A program made the translations under genes and the position numbers. From Akkermansiaceae bacterium (lineage in GTDB: Bacteria; Verrucomicrobiota; Verrucomicrobiia; Verrucomicrobiales; Akkermansiaceae), in contig JACKQB010000005.1 of the NCBI GenBank assembly GCA_024233115.1, positions 496,001 through 560,000 on the forward strand: a DNA stretch of 64,000 bases, read 5' to 3'. The notes beneath the pieces were generated by a model. The model was not told the origin of the DNA. It did no database searches and worked only from the letters and a program-made list of their open reading frames with translations. Positions 1-8,118 of the stretch are shown here, piece after piece (position 1 is the first letter of the stretch; each line of letters begins with the position of its first letter).

Positions 1-27
1 ACATGATTCCTTTTTATTGTCGCTCAT
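1..27 (-). CDS. Start of a gene running off the left edge
   Basis: An ATG at 27 on the minus strand opens a frame that stays open to the window edge (MSDNKKESC). It starts 12 bases after the stop of the tetrahaem cytochrome gene, so it is probably the next gene of the same operon. Nine residues are not enough to name it. By analogy with quinol-oxidising complexes that pair a multihaem cytochrome with iron-sulfur subunits, an Fe-S protein is possible, but that is a guess. Confidence 0.45.
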
Positions 28-39
28 ACTGAAAATGGG

Positions 40-684
40 TTAGTGCTTTGCTCCTTCACCCCCCTTGGTTCCGATACGTGTTTTGGGCGGAAAAACAGGC
101 ATCACCTTCGGGTAGGCCGGCGCGTGGGGGTCGTGGCAGTCGACACAGTTGTTACGTTGACGGGGACCGCGGCTGAGGTCCCAGTAGCCGGTCATGCCGC
201 CGTGGCTGCCATTGTTATAGTCGCGGAATTGCGGGCCGTGGCATTGGGCGCAGAGCTGCATGACATTGGAAAATGAGACCGTGGTGCCGTCTGCGAGCCG
301 AAGCGACTCGTAGTCTTCCGGATTGTGGCAGCTGGCACACTTGAGTGAGTTGTGACGGAACGACATGTGCTGGTGGAAATCCTTCAGATTGGCCGCGCTT
401 TCCGTAAGTGTGTTTGGCTCCTTGGTGTCGTGGCAGTTGTTGCAACGGATCATGACAGGGTTTCCCTGCCGGTCCTTTTTGCCGGAGTCGACCATGGGCA
501 TGAGGTCGGGCCGGTTGATCGTGACTTCATGCTGGGTGCCACCCGGCGTCCAGGTCTCGAGGTTGCTGCGGTCGCCTGTGCCTGCACCTTGCATATAGCT
601 GACCGCAACAGCTGTTAGTAATCCTAGGATAATGAGCACCGCAATGACTACGACGACTCTGCCCGTTTTTGAAATCTCTTGCAT
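40..684 (-). CDS. Membrane-anchored tetrahaem cytochrome c
   Basis: This 214-residue protein has one N-terminal membrane segment (about residues 9-30) and a periplasmic part with four CxxCH haem c motifs (Cys81-His85, Cys116-His120, Cys145-His149, Cys180-His184). That fits a small cytochrome c3-type electron-transfer protein anchored in the inner membrane. It is divergent from the nap genes across about 160 bases. No NapC or NapGH is present, so it may help pass electrons from quinol to the nitrate reductase; this is inference from position. Another gene appears to start 12 bases downstream, suggesting an operon continuing left. It is not a recognisable NapC or NrfH: the haem spacing differs and extra histidines are scattered. 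Confidence 0.85.
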   Translation of the reverse strand: MQEISKTGRVVVVIAVLIILGLLTAVAVSYMQGAGTGDRSNLETWTPGGTQHEVTINRPDLMPMVDSGKKDRQGNPVMIRCNNCHDTKEPNTLTESAANLKDFHQHMSFRHNSLKCASCHNPEDYESLRLADGTTVSFSNVMQLCAQCHGPQFRDYNNGSHGGMTGYWDLSRGPRQRNNCVDCHDPHAPAYPKVMPVFPPKTRIGTKGGEGAKH

Positions 685-846
685 GGTTTCCTGATGTGTG
701 GGGCGAGAATTCTCTCAACAAATTTCTTCGTTGGATGATTGATGAGCCAATCCGGTGGGATTTTCAATATAAAAAGACCTTTTATTCTTGAAATGCGGAG
801 CCGGATGTTTCTATATCGGACTCATCGGAACAGCCGGCCCGAAAAA
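685..846. promoter_or_regulatory. Divergent control region, cytochrome / nap operon
   Basis: This short gap separates the leftward cytochrome gene from the rightward nap genes and must hold both promoters. I see a weak inverted repeat GATTG-N6-CAATC at 737-752. It does not match the FNR consensus (TTGAT-N4-ATCAA), so oxygen control cannot be claimed from it. The right limit depends on the napD start chosen. Confidence 0.25.
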
Positions 847-1143
847 ATGCCTGTCAACGGATTATTGCTCACACTCACGGAAGACGAAAAGCTTGCGCAG
901 AGTTCTTTGTTGGAAATTGAATGCCGTGACGACATCGAGCTGGGCGACCGCACTGGCCGCTGGCAGCCGGTCGTCGTGGAAACCGGGGGCACGCGCGAGT
1001 CGCATGAAGTGCATGAATGGCTGGAGAATTTGCCGGGAGTGCTTATGGTGGATGTGGTTTTCTCCAGTGTCAGTCCGCCACAAGAGTCCCAGCCTGCCCG
1101 GCCAGATGGCAATCCTTCATCCAAAGCTGTCCACTTAAAGTAA
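847..1143 (+). CDS. napD: NapD-type chaperone for periplasmic nitrate reductase
   Basis: NapD is a small cytoplasmic chaperone that binds the twin-arginine signal peptide of NapA and holds it back until the cofactor is loaded. The 98-residue product begins MPVNGLLLTL, the usual first beta strand of NapD, and continues with the family's pattern of about 80 residues (EVHEWLENLPGV, MVDVVFSSV). I chose the ATG at 847 because the family fold starts there. In-frame upstream starts (ATG at 793 and 742) would add a charged, unconserved leader. The C-terminal ~20 residues are polar and Pro-rich. The gene sits 27 bases before napA, as expected for its client. Confidence 0.8.
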   Translation: MPVNGLLLTLTEDEKLAQSSLLEIECRDDIELGDRTGRWQPVVVETGGTRESHEVHEWLENLPGVLMVDVVFSSVSPPQESQPARPDGNPSSKAVHLK

Positions 1144-1170
1144 GCAACCAACAATCAACCTAACAATATT

Positions 1171-3591
1171 ATGAATACGATGGAACGCCGCGACTTTCTG
1201 AAATTATCGGCTATGGCAGCCGCCACAGCAGCAGCCCAGGCCAAAGCCGGGGTTGAGCGCACAGCCTTGCACAAGGATGCTCATGGTATCCGCTGGGACA
1301 AGGCGCCGTGCCGATTCTGCGGCACAGGGTGCCACGTGAAGGTCGGTGTCAAAGGTGGCCGCGTGGTGGCCATCGCCGGTGCCGAAGACGCTGATGTCAA
1401 CAAGGGCCTGCTCTGCGTCAAGGGTTATCACGTCGGTGGCATCCTCTATGGCAAGGACCGCCTGACCACTCCGATGCTTCGCAAAGAGGGTAAACTGGAG
1501 CCGATCAGTTGGGATGAAGCGATTACCGTGATTGCCGAGCGTATTTATAAGAACCCTCAAAAATTCGCCTTTTACGGCTCAGGTCAGTGGACGATTCCCG
1601 AAGGCTACGCCGCCCAGAAATTCATCAAGGGCGGGCTTTCTAACAATCACATCGACCCCAATGCCCGCCTCTGCATGGCGTCTGCGGTGACCGGTTTCAT
1701 ATCGACCTACGGTGTCGACGAACCCGCCGGGACGTATGACGATCTCGATAACGCCAGTGTCGTGATTTTCTGGGGTAATAACCCGGCGGAGATGCACCCG
1801 GTGCTGTTTTCCCGCATTGTCGACCGTCGCTCGCGCGGGGAAAAGGTCACCATCATCGACATCGGCACCCGCCGCACCCGCTCCACGGAATTTGCCGATC
1901 ACTATCTGGAGTTCCGACCCCAGACCGACCTCGCTATAGCGAACTGCATTGCCAACTACCTGATCGAGAACGACAAATACGATAAGGCATTTGTAGAAAA
2001 ATACTGCAATTTCCGGATCGATGTCGACGACAAGACGCGTGACCTCCTCGGCAAGGCCAGCACCTTTGAGGAATACAAGGCGAAAATGTCCACCTACACG
2101 CTGGAATACACCAGCCAACTCTCCGGTGTGTCCGTCGAGAAGCTCACCATGCTGTGTGAGACATTTGCGGATTCCAAGCAACTGATCACCTCGCTTTGGT
2201 GTATGGGGGTCAACCAGCACTACCGTGGCACCGCGATGAACCGCCTGCTACACGGTATCCACCTGCTATCAGGCCAGTTTGGCAAGCCGGGTGCCGCTCC
2301 TACCAGCCTGACTGGCCAGCCGTCGGCTTGTGGCACCGCCCGGGAAGTGGGGACTCTGGCCCACGCCCTTCCCGGCGGCCGTATCGTGGCGAAGCCCGAA
2401 CACCGGGCCGACTGTGAAAAGGCATGGAACATGGCACCCGGAACGATCAACGAGAAGCCCGGCTACCACACGGTGCTGATGTTCGAGAAGTTTTGCACAC
2501 CGACCGCCGAGGGTGGGGACATCGATACGATCTTGGTTCAGGTGACCAACCCTGGCCAGACATTGCCAAACCTCTACAAGCTTTTCGACGCCAAGAAGGA
2601 CCTGGCAGACAAATTCCTGATTGTCTCCGAGGTCTATCCCACGGCCACCACCGAGATCGCCGACCTCGTTCTCCCCGCCGCCCTCTGGGTGGAGAAGAGC
2701 GGTGTCTACGGTAACTCCGAGCGCCGGACCCAGCAGTGGTTCAAGCAGGTGGAGCCTCCGGGAGGTGCCCGTGAAGACGTCTGGATGACCATTGCCATCG
2801 CGCGCAAGCTCTACGACATGGGTTATCCCGGCATGAAGGACAAGGATGGTAAGTTTATTTTCAGCTATAAGGATGAACAAGGCAATGAAGTGCCGATCTG
2901 GGATTACGCCCACTTCAATGACATCAACGTCGATAAGGCTCTTTACGAGGAATACCGCCCCCTTACGCACGCCAAACACAAGAATGTCGCTCCCTACGAT
3001 GTGCTGGTAAACGCACATGGCCTGCGTTGGCCTGTGGTTCAGACCAAGGACGGTAACTGGCGTGAAACCCGCTTCCGCTTTACCGAGGCGGACGATCCCT
3101 TTGTCAAAAAAGGGACCGGCCTCCAGTTCTATCATTCCACCACCAATGACGATAAGGCGCAGATCTGGTTCTGCCCCTACGAGGCGGCACCTGAAGAGCC
3201 TAATAAGGAGTATCCGTTCTGGCTCTGCACCGGCCGCGTTCTCGAGCACTGGCACACGGGCAGCATGACCATGCGCGTCGACCAGCTTCGTAAAGCCATG
3301 CCCAAGGCATACGTCGAGCTTAACCCGAAGGATGCTGCGGACAAAGGCATCAACAATGGCGATCTCGTCAAGCTGACCACCGCACGTGGTGAAATCGTGC
3401 TGCCCGCATGGATCAATGGTCGGGCCCAGCCACCGCGCGGCTCCGTCTTTGTGCCCTTCTTTGACGAAAAGCTGCTGATCAACCGGCTGACGCTGGATGT
3501 GACCTGCCCGGTTTCGAAAGAACCCGATTACAAAAAGTGCGCCACCAAGGTGGAAAAATACAACCCAACCGAGAAGCAGCCGCTTCCGTAA
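1171..3591 (+). CDS. napA: Periplasmic nitrate reductase catalytic subunit
   Basis: NapA reduces nitrate to nitrite in the periplasm using a bis-MGD molybdenum cofactor and one [4Fe-4S] cluster. The 806-residue protein starts with a twin-arginine signal (ERRDFLK, residues 5-11). The cluster ligands are Cys47, Cys50, Cys54 and Cys82 (CRFCGTGC and LCVKG). The Mo-ligating cysteine is Cys168 in NARLCMAS. The C-terminal molydopterin-binding region is complete (VLEHWHTGSMTMR, then WINGRAQPPRGSVFVPFFDE). Length is normal for NapA. An ATG at 1180 is an alternative start that would keep the signal. It lies between napD and the napB-like gene, and moaA downstream supplies the cofactor pathway. Confidence 0.97.
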   Translation: MNTMERRDFLKLSAMAAATAAAQAKAGVERTALHKDAHGIRWDKAPCRFCGTGCHVKVGVKGGRVVAIAGAEDADVNKGLLCVKGYHVGGILYGKDRLTTPMLRKEGKLEPISWDEAITVIAERIYKNPQKFAFYGSGQWTIPEGYAAQKFIKGGLSNNHIDPNARLCMASAVTGFISTYGVDEPAGTYDDLDNASVVIFWGNNPAEMHPVLFSRIVDRRSRGEKVTIIDIGTRRTRSTEFADHYLEFRPQTDLAIANCIANYLIENDKYDKAFVEKYCNFRIDVDDKTRDLLGKASTFEEYKAKMSTYTLEYTSQLSGVSVEKLTMLCETFADSKQLITSLWCMGVNQHYRGTAMNRLLHGIHLLSGQFGKPGAAPTSLTGQPSACGTAREVGTLAHALPGGRIVAKPEHRADCEKAWNMAPGTINEKPGYHTVLMFEKFCTPTAEGGDIDTILVQVTNPGQTLPNLYKLFDAKKDLADKFLIVSEVYPTATTEIADLVLPAALWVEKSGVYGNSERRTQQWFKQVEPPGGAREDVWMTIAIARKLYDMGYPGMKDKDGKFIFSYKDEQGNEVPIWDYAHFNDINVDKALYEEYRPLTHAKHKNVAPYDVLVNAHGLRWPVVQTKDGNWRETRFRFTEADDPFVKKGTGLQFYHSTTNDDKAQIWFCPYEAAPEEPNKEYPFWLCTGRVLEHWHTGSMTMRVDQLRKAMPKAYVELNPKDAADKGINNGDLVKLTTARGEIVLPAWINGRAQPPRGSVFVPFFDEKLLINRLTLDVTCPVSKEPDYKKCATKVEKYNPTEKQPLP

Positions 3592-3625
3592 TGGAACGGG
3601 ACAGCAACGATCAACCCACAGATTG

Positions 3626-4444
3626 ATGAATACACACGATATTGAAGACTACTTTGCCTCGCATCGGAGCATCCTGGCGGTGTTATTGATCGTCGTAGGT
3701 ATTGTATCTGTCTCCGGTTTCTTCATGGGGATGCGCCAGAGCACGCGCAGTAGCGATGACGAGTCCCTGTGGCGGGCGGCCCATGCCCCTGCGGCGGACG
3801 AGCATGCGACTTATCCGGTGGCTCCCCTCTACAAGGACATCCCCACGGCCGAGTGGAAAGCGAACAAGGACTGGGTCAACAGCCTGGCGAACCTGCCCAC
3901 CAAGGAAATGGATCGCAGCGCCCGTGAGCCCATGGACGAGCATGCGATAGATCTCATCCTGGCCGACCGCCAGTCGCGCCGTGCTTACGACGGTGCACCT
4001 CCTACCATTCCGCACTCGATCAACTACCGCGACGTGCAGTCGTGTTCCGCATGCCACAGCCAGGACGCCAACGTCCTGATCGCCGGCAAGCGGGTGCCCG
4101 CCATGAGCCACCCCTACATGGCTAATTGCACCCAGTGCCACGCCCCTGCATCCGGGATGACCTTTGCCGTGCATTCCGGCACCACTGGACTCGTCGTCGA
4201 AAACAAGTTCCGCGGCAGCAAGCGCTACGGCAATGGCCAGCGTGCTTTTCCCGGCGCCCCACCGACCTTGCCGCACCCGGTTTGGATGCGGCAGAACTGC
4301 GTTTCCTGTCACGGCCCCGGTATGGCGGACGCCATCACCACCTCCCATCCGCAGCGGCAGAACTGTCTGCAGTGCCACGCGCCCTACGAGGGTTATGACA
4401 ACCGCGAGCGGCTTGGGCCATTGACTCCGCCCGTGGGTAGGTGA
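3626..4444 (+). CDS. napB: Membrane-anchored tetrahaem NapB with duplicated dihaem module
   Basis: NapB is normally a dihaem cytochrome that hands electrons to NapA. This 272-residue protein holds two NapB-like modules in tandem behind an N-terminal membrane anchor (about residues 15-36). Module 1 has RAYDGAPPTIPHSI near residue 120, then haem sites CSACH (141) and CTQCH (169). Module 2 has RAFPGAPPTLPHPV near 207, then CVSCH (226) and CLQCH (248). Residue numbers count from an in-frame TTG at 3623; I prefer the ATG at 3626. The matching GAPPT-PH segments point to internal duplication, giving four haems instead of two. It lies 34 bases after napA and 15 before napF. Confidence 0.85.
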   Translation: MNTHDIEDYFASHRSILAVLLIVVGIVSVSGFFMGMRQSTRSSDDESLWRAAHAPAADEHATYPVAPLYKDIPTAEWKANKDWVNSLANLPTKEMDRSAREPMDEHAIDLILADRQSRRAYDGAPPTIPHSINYRDVQSCSACHSQDANVLIAGKRVPAMSHPYMANCTQCHAPASGMTFAVHSGTTGLVVENKFRGSKRYGNGQRAFPGAPPTLPHPVWMRQNCVSCHGPGMADAITTSHPQRQNCLQCHAPYEGYDNRERLGPLTPPVGR

Positions 4445-4459
4445 TATATCCACGGGACG

Positions 4460-4825
4460 ATGGTGGATCGCTCACAACCAGTGTCACGCCGTGGGCTTTT
4501 TGGAGCCTTGGTGCGTCCCTTTACCCGTCACCTCAAGGAGCGGCCGGTCGCTCATCCTGAGGAAATTCCGGATGCCGATACGCCGCGCGTGGCGATCATC
4601 CAGGGACGTTTCTGCCTCGCTTACCAGGGAGGAGTGTGTTTCACCTGCTCCGAGCGCTGCCCCGAGCCGGGTGCGATCACAACCCAGCAAGGGATTCCAA
4701 CCATCCACGCAGACCTTTGCACCGGATGTGGGATCTGCCACGACCTGTGCCCGGCACCCGTCAACGCCATTCTGGTCAAGGCCAAGCCGCCAACCCAAAC
4801 CACCGAACCATCCGAACCGTCATGA
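4460..4825 (+). CDS. napF: NapF-type ferredoxin-like protein
   Basis: NapF is a cytoplasmic iron-sulfur protein that assists NapA maturation. This 121-residue product has the family's RRGLFG segment near the N-terminus (residues 10-15). It has two [4Fe-4S] ligand sets: Cys52, Cys60, Cys63, Cys67 (the first with wide C-x7-C spacing) and the classical Cys87, Cys90, Cys93, Cys97 (CTGCGICHDLCP). The usual NapF has three or four clusters, so this is a shortened form. Its TGA stop overlaps the next ATG (ATGA at 4822-4825), suggesting translational coupling. NapG is less likely because the protein is short and lacks a full twin-arginine signal. Confidence 0.75.
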   Translation: MVDRSQPVSRRGLFGALVRPFTRHLKERPVAHPEEIPDADTPRVAIIQGRFCLAYQGGVCFTCSERCPEPGAITTQQGIPTIHADLCTGCGICHDLCPAPVNAILVKAKPPTQTTEPSEPS

Positions 4826-5154
4826 AGGAGGAAAACCCCGAGCCCGCCCCGTCGGCAGCCCTGCCAGACCTGCAACAGTCCCTGCTTGATCCGGCAACGC
4901 TCGAACAGCTCTTCATTGATCTCGGTGCCCTGACGGAAATCACCGAAATCATCCCGAAAGCCGCCGCCGAGGGCTACGTGCCCGAACACACCCGGATCAC
5001 TCTCGACGAAGCGAAGGACCTACTCCTGTCGGGTTCCATCCGCGGTCTCCAGATACGCTACAATTACCAGGGAAGCCAATGGTGGGACACCCTCCTCCCG
5101 GCACCCCATGGCGAAGGCCACCGCATCGTCAGAATCGAGCACAACTTTGGTTAA
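4822..5154 (+). CDS. Small protein of unknown function in the nap cluster
   Basis: The ATG overlaps the napF stop, so this is very probably a real gene cotranslated with it. The 110-residue product is soluble, with no signal peptide, membrane segment or cysteines. Its N-terminal ~18 residues are acidic and Pro-rich. Then come a helical stretch (LEQLFIDLGALTEITEI) and a C-terminal part rich in beta-formers and aromatics (IRYNYQGSQWWDTL, HRIVRIEHNF). I do not recognise the family. Position between napF and moaA suggests a role in maturation or control of the reductase, which is inference only. Confidence 0.7.
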   Translation: MKEENPEPAPSAALPDLQQSLLDPATLEQLFIDLGALTEITEIIPKAAAEGYVPEHTRITLDEAKDLLLSGSIRGLQIRYNYQGSQWWDTLLPAPHGEGHRIVRIEHNFG

Positions 5155-5198
5155 ACTCCAAGTTTTAAACTCTAAATACCAAGTAATCCTGTAGAAAA

Positions 5199-6203
5199 AT
5201 GTTCACCGATACCCTCTGCCGCCCACTTCGTGATCTCAGGATCTCGGTGACGGACCGGTGTAACTTCCGCTGCCGCTACTGCATGCCGGCGGAGGTCTTT
5301 GGGGATGGCTACCACTACCTGCCCAAACCCGAAATCCTCACCCTCGAGGAAATCGCCACTTTTGCCCGCATCTTTTGCAAACTGGGTGTCGAAAAACTCC
5401 GCTTGACAGGTGGCGAGCCGTTGCTGCGCCGTGGCCTGCCCGATCTCGTCGCCATGCTCTCTGCAATCCCCGGGGAGCACGATATTGCGATGACCACCAA
5501 CGGCACGTCCCTCGCCCGCTACGCCAAAAAACTCAAAGCGGCCGGGCTGCACCGGGTCACCATTTCGTTGGATGCCCTCGATCCCGAAATATTCGGCCGG
5601 ATGAACGGCACCGGGGCATCCCCGGAACGGGTCATCGAGGGCATCGATGCAGCACTCGAACACGGTCTCGGTGTCAAGATCAACAGCGTGATCCAGAAAG
5701 GCGTCAACGAAGACCAGGTCTTCCCACTGGCGAACTTCGCCCGCGACCGCAACGTGACCCTGCGCTTCATCGAATTCATGGACACCGGCAATACCAACGG
5801 CTGGAAACTCGACCAGGTCGTGCCCTACACCGACATGATCAAAGACCTGCACCGGCATTTTCCGCTGGAGCCCATCGATCCTAACTACACCGGCGAAACC
5901 GCTCGCCGGTTCCGCTACAAGGATTTTCCCGAGCAGGAAATAGGATTCATCACTTCTGTTAGTCGACCGTTCTGCTCCGACTGCAACCGCGTCCGGTTAT
6001 CCGCCGACGGCCAGATCTTCACCTGCCTGTTCGCCTCCCACGGCCACGATTTGAAAACAGCCCTCCGCGCTGGTGTCAGTGATGAACAAATGACCGACCT
6101 CATCCGCGCTGTCTGGACCGCCCGCGACGACCGCTACTCCGAACTCCGTACCCAGATCGGCGGCACCCAGGTAAAGCCGGAGATGTCGTATATCGGGGGG
6201 TAG
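5199..6203 (+). CDS. moaA: GTP 3',8-cyclase (MoaA)
   Basis: MoaA is a radical-SAM enzyme that, with MoaC, turns GTP into cyclic pyranopterin monophosphate, the first step of molybdenum cofactor synthesis. The 334-residue protein has the SAM-cluster motif CNFRCRYC (Cys21, Cys25, Cys28), the glycine-rich LTGGEPLLR, and the second cluster ligands in FCSDCNRVRLS and FTCLF. It ends in the double glycine (SYIGG) needed for activity in this family. It starts 44 bases after the unknown nap-cluster gene, in the same direction, consistent with cofactor supply to NapA. A 7-bp repeat array begins two bases after its stop. Confidence 0.96.
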   Translation: MFTDTLCRPLRDLRISVTDRCNFRCRYCMPAEVFGDGYHYLPKPEILTLEEIATFARIFCKLGVEKLRLTGGEPLLRRGLPDLVAMLSAIPGEHDIAMTTNGTSLARYAKKLKAAGLHRVTISLDALDPEIFGRMNGTGASPERVIEGIDAALEHGLGVKINSVIQKGVNEDQVFPLANFARDRNVTLRFIEFMDTGNTNGWKLDQVVPYTDMIKDLHRHFPLEPIDPNYTGETARRFRYKDFPEQEIGFITSVSRPFCSDCNRVRLSADGQIFTCLFASHGHDLKTALRAGVSDEQMTDLIRAVWTARDDRYSELRTQIGGTQVKPEMSYIGG

Positions 6204-6204
6204 T

Positions 6205-6267
6205 GGTCGGTGGTCGGTGGTCGGTGATCGGTGATCGGTGATCGGTGATCGGTGATCGGTGATCGGT
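6205..6267 (+). repeat. Heptanucleotide tandem repeat, 9 copies
   Basis: Nine perfect 7-bp units follow the moaA stop: three GGTCGGT then six GATCGGT. The array lies between the convergent moaA and GH114-like genes and encodes nothing I can support. It is related by sequence to the larger array at 13000-13195. Confidence 0.95.
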
Positions 6268-6295
6268 TCGGAGGTGAACCTGTGGAGTGCTGGCC

Positions 6296-7195
6296 TTACT
6301 TTTTTTCCGATACCACCCTGTCAAGGGCTTCGACGCTGACGTAGGGCACAAAACCGATGGTCCTCTGTTTCTGGTAAGCATCAGCGATGGATTTCGGTTT
6401 TTTGGCGTAGTCGATGCCGAGCACAAGTTTGCCGGCTTTTTGGATGGCTATGGCATTGGTTAGGTTCTCTTTGCACCACGTTTTGTTGGCTGGTTTGTCG
6501 TGGGCGAGATAAAAAACCGACTCCATACCAAGTCCATCAATGGCGTCGATGTATTGTTTGTTAGGCTTGGGGTTCCAGTATGACCAGGTGTAGAGCTCAG
6601 GGCAATTTTGCGGCACAATTTTGAAATCGGGATTCTTGCTTTTGGCATACTTGGAGATCCGCGCAATGAGAGCCACCATCTTGTGGGCACGCGCTTCCTC
6701 GTTCATGCCTGTGTTAGGGATCTCCGAGTAAGTGGTGACCATGTCGAGATAGGCACCATCGAACCCGGCTTTGAGCGCTTGGTCGATACGACCTCGAACG
6801 ACCGGCCACCAGCGTTCGTCCCAGAATTTGACGTATTGCTCTTTCGGCCACCCGTCCACTTTACCCGCTTTGAGGTCATCAGGAACCTTTTTCCATTCGG
6901 GTCGGTAATCTTCGATGGCACCAATCTCAAAGTAGGCGAGCACGATTTTACCCGACTTCTTGAGGGCTTCAATTTCACTGGATTTGAAGAAATCACCACC
7001 ACCGTCCCGCGCGAGATCTATCACCGCCAGGTCAAATTGAGCCTTTGCAATTTGGTCCAGCTTCTGGTCCTTGTAGTTCGTGAGTTGATAGACCCAGCTT
7101 TTGACGTCATGCCAGTTCCGTTCCGCCCCACCGGCTACGCTGGTCGATGCGAGGGCGCAACAGGCGATGGGTATCCAGAGGGTGTTTTTAATCAC
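6296..7195 (-). CDS. Secreted GH114-like TIM-barrel glycosidase
   Basis: This 299-residue protein resembles the GH114 / TM1410 family (endo-alpha-1,4-polygalactosaminidase-like). It has a GTG start and an N-terminal signal peptide (about residues 1-23, ending SVAGG). The expected barrel features follow in order: WVYQLTNY near 34, DLAVIDLARDG, VLAYFEIGAIEDYRPEW near 89-105, GFDGAYLDMV around 145-154 and FKIVPQNCPEL. The substrate is an exopolysaccharide with galactosamine in characterised members; here it is not known. It converges with moaA. The next upstream gene on the same strand (7220-7945) ends 24 bases before this start, so the two may form an operon. Confidence 0.75.
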   Translation of the reverse strand: MIKNTLWIPIACCALASTSVAGGAERNWHDVKSWVYQLTNYKDQKLDQIAKAQFDLAVIDLARDGGGDFFKSSEIEALKKSGKIVLAYFEIGAIEDYRPEWKKVPDDLKAGKVDGWPKEQYVKFWDERWWPVVRGRIDQALKAGFDGAYLDMVTTYSEIPNTGMNEEARAHKMVALIARISKYAKSKNPDFKIVPQNCPELYTWSYWNPKPNKQYIDAIDGLGMESVFYLAHDKPANKTWCKENLTNAIAIQKAGKLVLGIDYAKKPKSIADAYQKQRTIGFVPYVSVEALDRVVSEKK

Positions 7196-7219
7196 GGTGT
7201 TTTGAAAAGACCAGCCGTC

Positions 7220-7945
7220 TCACAGGCCTTTGCGCTCGGGTTTGTATTCCTTGAATTCGAGGTAGGTGATGCCGGTGACTTTGTTGGTTCCCGTTTTATA
7301 GGTTTCCACATTCATCTTTTCGAGTGTCTTGATCTTGTCCTTACCGACGGTCATCAGGTCCGTGACGTGGAAGCGTTTGACGAGTTGATTGCTTTTATTG
7401 TAGCCCGCGACTTGCATCAGGGCGCCGAATTTCTGGTGCACCCAGATATCGACGGTGTTGTAGCGCCCATCGTTGCCCGGATTGCGGAGGCGGATTTGCC
7501 AGCAATCCTGTGTTTTGATTTTCTCCTGGCCGACGATTTTGGCATCCTTCCAGTAGAGGAAGCGCAGCGACAGGTCTTCGTAGGTGACATCACTCTCCAG
7601 GATGGCTGCCCCGATTTTTTCAGCGGGAAACGGCTTGGCCTTGCCCTGCACAGTTTCAAAAAGTTTTGCGTGCCCCTCCTTCAGCTGCATATGAAAACCA
7701 CCCCATTTTTTGTTGGTGTAAAACTGAAATGAAATGTCCTCTCCCTTCATGGTCAGTGTCAGGGGGGTGCGTTTGCCGTTTTTCCTCAGGTGGCCTTGCA
7801 GTTTTCCATGCTGCAGAGTGGCACCGAGGCGCACGCCCTCAAGCAGTTTCTCCGCAGCCGCATCGGCCCGGACTGTGGGATTGGAAATACAAAGCACCAA
7901 CGCGATAAGTGAAAAAAAGAGAGTCTGTGACAGGATGGGTTTCAT
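7220..7945 (-). CDS. Exported LolA-like outer-membrane lipoprotein-sorting family protein
   Basis: Starting at the ATG at 7945, the 241-residue product begins with a clear signal peptide (MKPILSQTLFFSLIALVLC, cut near VRADA). The rest is beta-rich, with segments such as LTLTMKGEDISFQFY, QEKIKTQDCWQIRLRNP and VDIWVHQKFGALMQV. That pattern fits the LolA/LolB-like half-barrel proteins often annotated as lipoprotein-sorting proteins. The frame stays open upstream to 8113, but that extension would bury the signal peptide, so I reject it. The function is not known. It precedes the GH114-like gene on the same strand. Confidence 0.65.
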   Translation of the reverse strand: MKPILSQTLFFSLIALVLCISNPTVRADAAAEKLLEGVRLGATLQHGKLQGHLRKNGKRTPLTLTMKGEDISFQFYTNKKWGGFHMQLKEGHAKLFETVQGKAKPFPAEKIGAAILESDVTYEDLSLRFLYWKDAKIVGQEKIKTQDCWQIRLRNPGNDGRYNTVDIWVHQKFGALMQVAGYNKSNQLVKRFHVTDLMTVGKDKIKTLEKMNVETYKTGTNKVTGITYLEFKEYKPERKGL

Positions 7946-8118
7946 GCTGGAAAAATAACACTTCATAGCCCGGTAGACGGCAAGGATAAAAGAGTTATTC
8001 ACAAAATGATGTTTTTGCCCTGAAATTTTAAAATGATGCTTGAGCAGAAGCGTGCATGAGGATTGGATAAGGGCAGATTGTTTCCCGAGCGTGCAATCAA
8101 ACCTTCCAAACATAATCC

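Noticed and set aside
737..752. Possible FNR box in the cytochrome/nap control region
   Set aside because: GATTG-N6-CAATC has the wrong spacing and half-sites for FNR.
7946..8113. N-terminal extension of the LolA-like protein
   Set aside because: It would place 56 residues before a clear signal peptide and use up the divergent promoter region.
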